In this document: positions 39,657 to 47,057 of the stretch, one piece after another
Layout: every line of letters begins with the position of its first letter
Numbering within the stretch: position 1 is the first letter of the stretch
Assembly (NCBI GenBank): GCA_018402545.1
Contig: JAGYIL010000001.1
Coordinates: 2,170,001-2,234,000, forward strand
Direction of reading: 5' to 3'
DNA length: 64,000 nucleotides
From: Saccharospirillum sp.
Lineage (GTDB): Bacteria; Pseudomonadota; Gammaproteobacteria; Pseudomonadales; Natronospirillaceae
The notes under the pieces: generated by a model
The model's input: the letters and a program-made list of their open reading frames with translations, nothing else
Told to the model about the DNA's origin: nothing
Database searches by the model: none
Translations under genes and position numbers: made by a program

Positions 39657-42101
39657 TTATCCGTAAATAAAGCGATAGTCGTTCATCAGATACACCAGCA
39701 CTGCAAACCAGGCGTGTTCTGCATTACTCGATACACTACAACCGGACTGAATACCTTCGGTTACTACCGTGCTGAATAGCTCGAATGCGATATCCACATC
39801 TTCACTGCTCAGCTCAACTTCTTCGTGTAGCAATGCCAGATAGAGCGACTGAATCGTCGTGCGGACAGCCAGTGCTTCTGCTCTGCGGTTTATTCCGGAT
39901 TCGCTTTCAAGGTCTGTCGAGGTTTCTACCAGGCGGAACAAATGACGTTCATTGCGTGGCATTCTAAACTCGTTTCGCACAACATCGCAGGACTCTTCCA
40001 CGGCCATGGCTTGCGTCAGTGTTGCAATAATACCACTGGCCGATTCGGCGTCTTCAAGCACTTCGCGTGAATCTTTACCGCCCATAAAACGACGACCGGT
40101 GCGGGAATAGAGGTTCACCGTGCCGTTGTTCCGCCAGCCTCCCGAATTAATGGCACGCAGTTTTTGATTCAGCAAATGCGCCGGAATCAGACGCGCAGTA
40201 CCCAGGCTGTCGTATTCATCAGACATACCCGGCTGATACAAACCACGGGCCCGGTAATAACCACTCTTGGTAATGGCATACACCAGCTCTTTGATGTCAT
40301 AGCCGGCCGCCGAGAACTCGGATGCAGCATTGGTAATCAACCGGGCTTGTTGGGCGTAGGCATCACGATAGGACTGAGGTGAATCCGGGTTCGGAGCACC
40401 CATTATTGGCTGACCGATCAAACCCCTGACTACAATCTGGCTAATGCCCCGGGCATAGGCGGCATCTTGCGCAATGGTTTCACCCAACCACTGAACTTCG
40501 CGACCGTTGTAGTTGTTGCTGGTACTGAATTGATCGAAACCGGCGTTCAATTGCGACCAGCCAACTTCAACACCGGGTGTCAGAGGAACATCCCCCTGCC
40601 TCAGCACCTGCAGCTCTTCATCGGTCTGATACACACCATCGAGGCGAAAGTGGCTAAACGCCTCCGCAACCGGGTCCATGATCTTATGACAAACCACACA
40701 ATCTGCATTGGTTCGCGTCGGGTCGCTTACCCCAACCGAAGAGTTGGATGCTTCATCCAGTTCCAGCGCAGCAACGTCACGATTGCCTTCTATGGCCAGC
40801 AGATCCTTGCCTCCGAAGAACCAGTAGACCATGCGCGCACGATGGCGATGACGGTTGGTATCCATCGCCGTGAACTTGTTCAGAAAAACCAGATCCGTCA
40901 GTACACCTGAGTGCGGAATACCGGAATTCTTAACATTGCCACCCACATCGTTGTAGTAAAGCTGTACCGCCCGAATATCACGCGGATCATAGGGGAAGGC
41001 TTCCATAACGTACTGGGCTGTGAGATTGCCATTGGTGCGCGTTGAGTTACCGTTGGTATCACGCCCAACCAGATCAGCGACATCCAGATAGTTGTTCAGC
41101 GATTCGACATTTGGCCAGGTTTCCCATTCAGGTTCCGGCAAAACCGGCAACGCGCCATTGCTGGCACTGGCATCGGGGTTAACTGCCCGGACGTTCGGCC
41201 GGTCGGTATCTCCGGCAAAGGCATGCCAGGAGAAGGCGTTGGCGACGGTGTATTTGCCGCTGACCAGTTCACGGAAATCCCGGTTGTTGCGTGCCAGATA
41301 TTCGACGAACATTAGGGGTTTGCGTGACAGGGCTTCATCTGAGAAATGGCGCAGATAGGCGGAGCTTAGCGGAAAATCGGCCATATCGTCGTTGTCGGGA
41401 TCAAGCACCCGGTCATACCAGTCCATTGCATCAAAAATGTCCTGGTTGTCGTTTTCGTTCACATCCCGGTTGTAGACTTCACCCGGGTTACCCCCATTGG
41501 AGCGACGGTACTGATCGGTCTGGAAGCTGTCGTTGAACACGTCTTTCAACCGTTCATAGAAGTAATCTTCCTCCATGAAGCCAGCCACCACTTCCCGCTC
41601 GCCTTCCAGACTTTCTGTAAAACGGGTGACTTCTTCAGGTTCAGGCAAGCGACCAGCCAGCTCAAACGCCAGCTTGTAGACCGCCTCGCGCGGCGTCAGA
41701 GTCGCAACACCGGGAATTGCCCGGTCAACACTGCCTCTGGTGGATTCATTGAAAGCTACATATATAAATTCGGCGACGTCCTGTGCATTTTGGCCGCGCA
41801 ACGGATTGGACGCACTGGGCATGTCCTTTTTAATCTTGGCAATCAGCGACTCGGTACTGCCGCAGGAGGCACAGCCGACCAGTGGGCCGCCAGAGCCGCC
41901 CGCGCCACTGCCACCATGACAGGAGGCACATTCTTTGGCATAGAGTGACTTGCCGGCCTCGTTCAGGGAACGGGCTGCGGTATCATCACCGTCGAAATCC
42001 TGGGCACAGCCGACCAGCATGGTCAGCAGACCGGCCAGTGCCAGTCCACCCAATCGCCGGACCCACCCGGAAACATCACTGTTTGATTGCTGCAATTCCA
42101 T
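39657..42101 (-). CDS. DUF1592/DUF1588-type cytochrome c lipoprotein
   Basis: An 814-residue exported protein with a lipoprotein signal (MLVGC, Cys32) and two c-type haem motifs: CASCH (58-62), in a Gly-rich loop, and CVVCH (468-472), followed by KIMDP as in the DUF1588 family. The architecture recalls the planctomycete-type cytochrome proteins that pair with DUF1501 or DUF1552 partners. CASCG at 77-81 lacks the His and is not a haem site. ATG at 42101 has GGAGCG seven bases upstream. First gene of the run; likely a periplasmic electron carrier or oxidoreductase. Domain naming is from memory. Confidence 0.8.
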   Translation of the reverse strand: MELQQSNSDVSGWVRRLGGLALAGLLTMLVGCAQDFDGDDTAARSLNEAGKSLYAKECASCHGGSGAGGSGGPLVGCASCGSTESLIAKIKKDMPSASNPLRGQNAQDVAEFIYVAFNESTRGSVDRAIPGVATLTPREAVYKLAFELAGRLPEPEEVTRFTESLEGEREVVAGFMEEDYFYERLKDVFNDSFQTDQYRRSNGGNPGEVYNRDVNENDNQDIFDAMDWYDRVLDPDNDDMADFPLSSAYLRHFSDEALSRKPLMFVEYLARNNRDFRELVSGKYTVANAFSWHAFAGDTDRPNVRAVNPDASASNGALPVLPEPEWETWPNVESLNNYLDVADLVGRDTNGNSTRTNGNLTAQYVMEAFPYDPRDIRAVQLYYNDVGGNVKNSGIPHSGVLTDLVFLNKFTAMDTNRHRHRARMVYWFFGGKDLLAIEGNRDVAALELDEASNSSVGVSDPTRTNADCVVCHKIMDPVAEAFSHFRLDGVYQTDEELQVLRQGDVPLTPGVEVGWSQLNAGFDQFSTSNNYNGREVQWLGETIAQDAAYARGISQIVVRGLIGQPIMGAPNPDSPQSYRDAYAQQARLITNAASEFSAAGYDIKELVYAITKSGYYRARGLYQPGMSDEYDSLGTARLIPAHLLNQKLRAINSGGWRNNGTVNLYSRTGRRFMGGKDSREVLEDAESASGIIATLTQAMAVEESCDVVRNEFRMPRNERHLFRLVETSTDLESESGINRRAEALAVRTTIQSLYLALLHEEVELSSEDVDIAFELFSTVVTEGIQSGCSVSSNAEHAWFAVLVYLMNDYRFIYG

Positions 42102-42210
42102 AGTTGTTCGCTCCACCCAGCCGAGGGCTATTGGTAATTTGGCGAACATAGCAATAAAGGCGAAGACGCAAGCGGAACGACTTCACACTCTCTTTACAAA
42201 TTGCAGTAAA

Positions 42211-42226
42211 TGTGACCTCCGTCACA
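42211..42226. promoter_or_regulatory. Perfect CRP/Vfr-type binding site
   Basis: TGTGACCTCCGTCACA is an exact TGTGA-N6-TCACA palindrome. It lies in the 275-base divergent gap between the cytochrome/DUF cluster (start 42101) and the fatty-acid desaturase (start 42377), centred about 117 and 158 bases from the two start codons. CRP/Vfr with cAMP is the likely ligand; which gene it controls is not clear from position. The rest of the gap shows no gene. Confidence 0.75.
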
Positions 42227-42376
42227 CCGATAAATTTGATCCCCTTCCGCAAGAGTGACCCTGTACGTCGCTTATTGCCGCGCACCCGTCATTAGTCGGA
42301 GTCCTAAGGGCAAACCGGGTTGGAGGTGAGCCCGGCCCGACCTATACTGAATGCTGAAATTCAAGAGGAAACACGA

Positions 42377-43573
42377 ATGTCTCTGGCAACCGGCCTGCTG
42401 CAGTGGCAGTGGTGGCACCCACTGGTTTATACGCTGATTCTGACTCACATCACGATTATTGCTGTTACCGTCTTTCTGCACCGGCATTCAGCCCACAGAG
42501 CACTGCAATTGCACCCGACCGTGAAACACGCTTTCCGGTTCTGGCTGTGGCTGACCACCTCAATCAAAACAAAGGAGTGGACGGCTATTCACCGGCGACA
42601 TCACTCGACCTGTGAAACCGAACAGGACCCTCACAGCCCGCAAGTGCTGGGCATAAAAAAAGTGTTGCTGGAAGGCTCTGAACTCTACAAGCAAGCCGCC
42701 GACCCGGCGACGCTGTCGCGCTATGGTAATGGCACCCCGGACGACTGGCTGGAGCGCAAGGTATACAGCCACCCGGTGGGCAATTATTTGGGCATCGCCC
42801 TGATGGCTGGCATCAATATCGCCCTGTTCGGCCCCATCGGCCTGACCATCTGGGCTGTGCAAATGCTGTGGATTCCGATCTGGGCTGCGGGTGTTATCAA
42901 TGGCCTGGCGCACTACTGGGGTTACCGGAATTTTGAAAGCCCCGATGCCGCGCGCAATCTGGTGCCCATCGCCGCCTTCATTGGTGGTGAAGAGTTGCAC
43001 AACAATCACCACACCTACCCCAACTCCGCCCGGCTCTCTTCGCGCTGGTATGAATTCGACATAGGCTGGTTTTACATCCGAACCCTTCAGTTGATGGGCC
43101 TGGCGTGGGACATTCGCCGTGGCCCGGTGGTGCACAGGGTAGCCAGCAAATCCCTGATCGACGCCGATACCGCTCTGGCAGCGGCCAACGACCGTTTTCG
43201 CATCATGGCCCAGTTCAAGCGGCAGGTACTGCGACGCACCATTCGAAGTGACCGCCGCATCAAAGCATCGGCCGGGGCGCATTATCGTCGACTGGTCCTG
43301 TGGCTGTCGCAAAATCAGGAGCACTGGGACGATGCCCGCCATGATTGGATGAACACTTTCTTCGAAAAACATCCGGAACTGCGCACGCTGCACAGCCTGA
43401 AAGAAGAGCTCAATCACATCTGGTCGCTGCGCACCCGCTCGAAAGAGGAATTGATGGCGGCGTTCAAAGCCTGGTGCGAAAAAGCCGATGCAGCTGGTGT
43501 AGAGGCGCTCTCGGAGTTCTCCGCCATGCTGCGTCAATACACCCTGAAGCCAGCCGCGATTGGCGCCCGATGA
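42377..43573 (+). CDS. Fatty-acid (acyl-chain) desaturase, DesA/delta-9 type
   Basis: Membrane di-iron desaturase introducing a double bond into acyl chains. The 398 residues carry the three histidine boxes HRHSAHR, HRRHH and HNNHH and hydrophobic helices between them. A C-terminal helical extension of about 110 residues (from about 290) follows the catalytic part, as in Pseudomonas DesA; it looks charged and cytoplasmic. ATG at 42377 follows AGAGGAA; a TTG further upstream is less likely. The next gene overlaps its stop. Confidence 0.88.
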   Translation: MSLATGLLQWQWWHPLVYTLILTHITIIAVTVFLHRHSAHRALQLHPTVKHAFRFWLWLTTSIKTKEWTAIHRRHHSTCETEQDPHSPQVLGIKKVLLEGSELYKQAADPATLSRYGNGTPDDWLERKVYSHPVGNYLGIALMAGINIALFGPIGLTIWAVQMLWIPIWAAGVINGLAHYWGYRNFESPDAARNLVPIAAFIGGEELHNNHHTYPNSARLSSRWYEFDIGWFYIRTLQLMGLAWDIRRGPVVHRVASKSLIDADTALAAANDRFRIMAQFKRQVLRRTIRSDRRIKASAGAHYRRLVLWLSQNQEHWDDARHDWMNTFFEKHPELRTLHSLKEELNHIWSLRTRSKEELMAAFKAWCEKADAAGVEALSEFSAMLRQYTLKPAAIGAR

Positions 43574-43914
43574 CCGATACTAACGCCCTGTTGCATGTAC
43601 TGGAAGGCTTGCGCTTGCGCAGCATGACAGCCACCTACAAGGCTGTGGCCGACGCCATTGGCCTCACCCCGCCCGGGCAAATTCAGGCGCTGGCGGCCTT
43701 GCTCGAAGCGATACAGGAAGACGATGCCCGCCTTGGGCGGCCGCAGCGGGCCTCTCTGGTGATACAGAACGGCAAAGATCCGATTCCACGCCCGGGGTTT
43801 TTCCAACAGCTCACGGCCCTCGGCGTTTACCAGGGCAGTGACCGGGGCGCAGAAGCGGCCATGTGGCATCAGAATGAAATTGAGCGCTTGTACGAGTCTG
43901 GACCAGAGGGCTAA
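43570..43914 (+). CDS. Hypothetical protein coupled to the desaturase
   Basis: A 114-residue protein I do not recognise. Its ATG overlaps the desaturase stop (ATGA), so it is translationally coupled. Predicted mostly helical, with a short alternating region around SLVIQNGKDPIPRPGFF; no cysteines, signal peptide or membrane span. The helix-turn layout faintly recalls winged-helix domains of the alkyltransferase-like family, but no signature supports that. It overlaps the convergent acetyltransferase gene by four bases at the stops. Confidence 0.6.
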   Translation: MTDTNALLHVLEGLRLRSMTATYKAVADAIGLTPPGQIQALAALLEAIQEDDARLGRPQRASLVIQNGKDPIPRPGFFQQLTALGVYQGSDRGAEAAMWHQNEIERLYESGPEG

Positions 43915-44459
43915 GCCGGCAAGTCCTTCACCCAACGGGCCGGGTTACCCGCAACCAGGGTGTAAGCTGGCACCGATTCCCTAACCACCGAGCCGGCCGC
44001 CACTACCGCGCCATCGCCCAGGGTGGCGCCCGGCAAAATGATCGTCTGACCACCCACCCACACGTTTCGCCCCAGGGTAATGGGGCGTGCAAATTCATCG
44101 CCGCGAGCGCGTTGTTCTGCATCGAGCGGATGCGACACGGTATAAAGGTGGACGCCGGGCCCGACCAGGCTGCCTTCGCCAATATCGATCCAGGCGCTGT
44201 CGAGCAGCACGCACCCGAAATTCAGATACACCCGGTCTGCCAGTCGTATCTGTGTGCCATAATCGACCTGTATGCCCGGTTCGATAAAGGTGTGTTGACC
44301 GCAGGCATCGAACAGGGCCGTCAGTCGTTTCAGGTTGCCAGAGGTGGGCGCATGGGCAAACCGGGCGCAACGCTCCCTGGCCTGAAAGCGTAACTGTCGC
44401 AATTCAGGATCAAGCGGGTTAAATACTGCACCGCTGCGCATCGTATCCAGTTCAGTCAT
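43911..44459 (-). CDS. Maltose/galactoside O-acetyltransferase-like hexapeptide protein
   Basis: A 182-residue left-handed beta-helix acetyltransferase of the LacA/Maa/NodL group. The N-terminal helical region (RCARFAHAPTSGNLKRLTALF) is followed by hexapeptide repeats, the catalytic His in TVSHPLDAEQRARGDEFARPI, and the coil end GAVVAAGSVVRESVPAYTLVAGNPARW. Acetyl-CoA is the donor; the acceptor sugar is not predictable. GGAG precedes the ATG. Confidence 0.9.
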   Translation of the reverse strand: MTELDTMRSGAVFNPLDPELRQLRFQARERCARFAHAPTSGNLKRLTALFDACGQHTFIEPGIQVDYGTQIRLADRVYLNFGCVLLDSAWIDIGEGSLVGPGVHLYTVSHPLDAEQRARGDEFARPITLGRNVWVGGQTIILPGATLGDGAVVAAGSVVRESVPAYTLVAGNPARWVKDLPA

Positions 44460-44600
44460 TGGGTCTCCTTGAGCACGGTGGTGTCACTCTGCTGCGTTAC
44501 TCATTACAATCCCCGCAGATCTTTCACCCTGTTTCCTCATTCAAGTACCCGAGGGTCCGGGCCAGAATCGCCTTTCAAGTTGACTGACAGGATATCCGCC

Positions 44601-44948
44601 ATGACCACCTCCGTCTTGTATCACAATCCGCGTTGTTCCAAATCCCGCGAAGCCAAAGCCTTGCTTGACGACGCGGGCATCGATTACCGGGTCAGACTGT
44701 ATCTCACCGACCCCCTGTCGGTCGCGGAACTAAAAACCCTGCTTGAACAACTGGGTCTCTCAGCTGCCAATATATTGCGTCACAAGGAAGCCGACGCCAA
44801 GACGGCCGGACTAGACAGCAACAGCAGCGATGCACAAATACTGGACGCCATGGCCCGGTTCCCCAAATTGCTGGAGCGACCCATACTGGTGACCGGTAAA
44901 GGGGCGCGTATTGGCCGCCCGCCCGAAGCCATTCGGGAGATTCTGTAA
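44601..44948 (+). CDS. arsC: ArsC-family reductase
   Basis: A 115-residue thioredoxin-fold ArsC/Spx-type protein with the catalytic Cys12 in YHNPRCSKSREA and ERPILVTGKGARIGRPPE near the C-terminus. Likely a glutaredoxin-linked arsenate reductase, though members of this group near wrbA have not all been shown to reduce arsenate. ATG at 44601 has AGGA upstream. Its stop is directly followed by the GTG start of the wrbA-like gene, forming the arsC-wrbA-DUF2069 set also seen in Pseudomonas. Confidence 0.88.
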   Translation: MTTSVLYHNPRCSKSREAKALLDDAGIDYRVRLYLTDPLSVAELKTLLEQLGLSAANILRHKEADAKTAGLDSNSSDAQILDAMARFPKLLERPILVTGKGARIGRPPEAIREIL

Positions 44949-45548
44949 GTGCCCTATTTGCTGATTCTGTATTACAGCCGCCATGGCAGCCTGGCGCAAC
45001 TGGCTGAAGCCATCGCCTCGGGCGTCGATGAAGTGGCTGGCATCGAGTCGCGACTGCGCACCGTGCCGGCGGTACGCGCCGACCATGAAGTAACAGGCAG
45101 CGACATTCCCGACGATGGCCCCCTGTTTTGTACACTCGACGATCTCGCCGGCTGTCACGGTCTAGCACTCGGCTCACCCGGTCGCTTTGGCAATATGGCC
45201 GCATCGCTGAAATATTTTCTCGAACAAAGCTCCTCACTCTGGGTATCGGGCAAACTGGTGGGCAAACCCGCCGGGGTGTTTACCAGCACCACGACCCCAC
45301 ATGGCGGTCAGGAGTCTACCCTGTTGTCGATGATGATCCCCCTGTTGCATCATGGCATGATCATCACCGGCCTGCCGTTCACCGAAAAGTCCCTGCACGA
45401 CGGCTTTCAGGGTGGCACACCCTATGGTAGCTCTCATGTAGCCGGGCCCTCACACCGGCCATTAACCGATGAGGTTCGACAACTGGCCAGACACCAGGGC
45501 AAACGACTGGCTCAACTTGCACTGAAGGTAAGCTCTAATGACGAATGA
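44949..45548 (+). CDS. wrbA: WrbA-type NAD(P)H:quinone oxidoreductase
   Basis: Flavodoxin-like enzyme that reduces quinones by two electrons using FMN. The 199 residues show the FMN phosphate loop YYSRHGSLAQLAEAI, GSPGRFGNMAASLKYFLE and TSTTTPHGGQESTLLSM. The start is GTG at 44949, immediately after the arsC stop, with GGGAG nine bases upstream. It overlaps the next gene by 11 bases. Confidence 0.93.
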   Translation: MPYLLILYYSRHGSLAQLAEAIASGVDEVAGIESRLRTVPAVRADHEVTGSDIPDDGPLFCTLDDLAGCHGLALGSPGRFGNMAASLKYFLEQSSSLWVSGKLVGKPAGVFTSTTTPHGGQESTLLSMMIPLLHHGMIITGLPFTEKSLHDGFQGGTPYGSSHVAGPSHRPLTDEVRQLARHQGKRLAQLALKVSSNDE

Positions 45549-45951
45549 CACAGGCCAGACGGTTAATCTGAACCGTCGATTGCGCAACAGCTATTGGCTG
45601 ATGTTACTGAGCATCTACGCCGGCGCTTTTCTGTACGGGCCTGCCTTCGGCAGCATGCCGGTGGGCGAATGGATCGCCTCCTGCCTGGTGGTCGGCTTTT
45701 TTGTCAGTCTGCCCTTGTTGCTGGTTATACTGCTCGCATTGCGCCCTACTCCGAGCGGTGTCAGCTGGATAAGCTTTTTGCTGTTGGGTTACCTTATCTA
45801 CGGCATCCTACTGATCTTTTCACCGCGCGGCCTGCTGGGCGGTCTACTGCTGACCGGCACCACGCTCACTACCTTCATCTATGCCGTCGCCTGGTTACGC
45901 CCCCATAAAAAAGCCGCCAAAGCACGCGCTAAAAGCAACCCGACGAGCTAA
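45538..45951 (+). CDS. DUF2069 membrane protein
   Basis: A 137-residue protein with four hydrophobic segments and a basic C-terminal tail (HKKAAKARAKS). I assign it to DUF2069 from its layout and its place after wrbA, where Pseudomonas has the same gene. Function unknown. Its stop overlaps by four bases that of the convergent GlxA-type regulator. Confidence 0.8.
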   Translation: MTNDTGQTVNLNRRLRNSYWLMLLSIYAGAFLYGPAFGSMPVGEWIASCLVVGFFVSLPLLLVILLALRPTPSGVSWISFLLLGYLIYGILLIFSPRGLLGGLLLTGTTLTTFIYAVAWLRPHKKAAKARAKSNPTS

Positions 45952-46922
45952 CCGGCAGCAAACACCTTGCTGCGCACTACTTTGCGATACGCGCCCGGTG
46001 TCAGCGACAGTTTTTGCCGGAAAATCTTGCCGAAATAAGCCGGGTTGCGATAACCACTTAGCTCAGCCACTTCGGCTACGGTCAGGTTGCTGTCACGCAG
46101 TAATTCCCGGGCGTGCTCCAGCCGCAGACGTTGCACATACTCCATTGGGCTCTCGCCGGTCGCCTGGGTGAAGCGGCGGCTGAAATTTCGCACCGACTGA
46201 TCGAGCAGGCCCGCAAGAGAATCAACGGTAATCTCCTCCGCCAAATGCTGGCGAACCCAGGCCTGCACCAGACTAACCCCTTCATCGTGATGAATGGCCC
46301 CGCCCGGTTCAAAATACGGCGTTGAAAAGGTGCGTTTCAGCTCATGCATGAACTGTCGTTCCACCAGGGCCAGCGCTTCCTCGCCGAAGGTCTGTTCAAT
46401 CAGAAACAGTACCAGGTCAGTCTGGGCATTGATCGAGCCAGCACAATAGATCCCGTCTTCATGGGTTACGAAATGGTGCCCCTCGAAGCGGATAGCCGGA
46501 TAACGGCGAGCAAAGCGTTCCAGGTAATACCAGTGCGTTGTCGCCACACGCCCAGCCAGCAACCCGGCTTCGGCCAAATGTCCGACGCCGGTTCCGGTCG
46601 CCGCCAGTCGCGCCCCAGCCTGATATTGTTTAGCCAGCCAGCGCTGTAGCGGATGACTGTCCTGCAGCACTGGCCAGGGGGTTCCCCATAAGGGGGGCAC
46701 AAACACCAGGTCAGCCTGGTCGGCCTGTTCAAAGTCGGTATCCGGCACGATGCGCAGGCCACCGGTCAGTACCGTTGTCGTCGCCTCACCCACCACTTGC
46801 AGCGTCAGGTCTTCCTGGCGCCGGTGGCGAACCCGGTGGCGACTGGCGGCGTAAAACATCTCCAACGGCAGTGCCAGCCCCGTCATTAAGGCTTGTTCGC
46901 AAACGGCAAAGGCTATTTTCAT
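45948..46922 (-). CDS. GlxA-family AraC-type transcriptional regulator
   Basis: A 324-residue protein with an N-terminal DJ-1/PfpI-like domain (about 1-190) and a C-terminal AraC helix-turn-helix pair (about 215-320; ESPMEYVQRLRLEHARELL and VAEVAELSGYRNPAYFGKIFRQKLSLTPGAYR). The position of the DJ-1 nucleophile cysteine reads ATGTGVGHL, so it is likely a ligand-binding rather than enzymatic domain. ATG at 46922 is preferred; GTG twelve bases upstream is possible. It is divergent from fabY; its target is unknown. Confidence 0.88.
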   Translation of the reverse strand: MKIAFAVCEQALMTGLALPLEMFYAASRHRVRHRRQEDLTLQVVGEATTTVLTGGLRIVPDTDFEQADQADLVFVPPLWGTPWPVLQDSHPLQRWLAKQYQAGARLAATGTGVGHLAEAGLLAGRVATTHWYYLERFARRYPAIRFEGHHFVTHEDGIYCAGSINAQTDLVLFLIEQTFGEEALALVERQFMHELKRTFSTPYFEPGGAIHHDEGVSLVQAWVRQHLAEEITVDSLAGLLDQSVRNFSRRFTQATGESPMEYVQRLRLEHARELLRDSNLTVAEVAELSGYRNPAYFGKIFRQKLSLTPGAYRKVVRSKVFAAG

Positions 46923-47028
46923 GGGCAACGGCACTCAATACGCGAATAATGGCTTATAAGTTACATCATTCGGCATAATTGTAATACCTCAGCACTGAAA
47001 CAGGCACTATAGTCATGCGCACTGACTT

Positions 47029-47055
47029 TTAAGTGAACGAATCACAGGCACTTAA
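47029..47055. promoter_or_regulatory. Inverted repeat in the fabY leader
   Basis: TTAAGTG (47029-47035) and CACTTAA (47049-47055) are exact inverted arms 13 bases apart, ending two bases before the fabY ATG. CAGGCACT also occurs earlier in the same leader (near 47001) and again here. It could be an operator for a lipid-responsive repressor or a hairpin masking the ribosome site; it is not identified. Confidence 0.35.
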
Positions 47056-47057
47056 CC

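Noticed and set aside
41797-42101. Third haem motif in the DUF1588-type protein (CASCG)
   Set aside because: The required histidine after the second cysteine is missing, so it is not a CxxCH site.
42560-43537. 325-codon minus-strand frame
   Set aside because: Antisense shadow of the desaturase, whose three histidine boxes are unmistakable.
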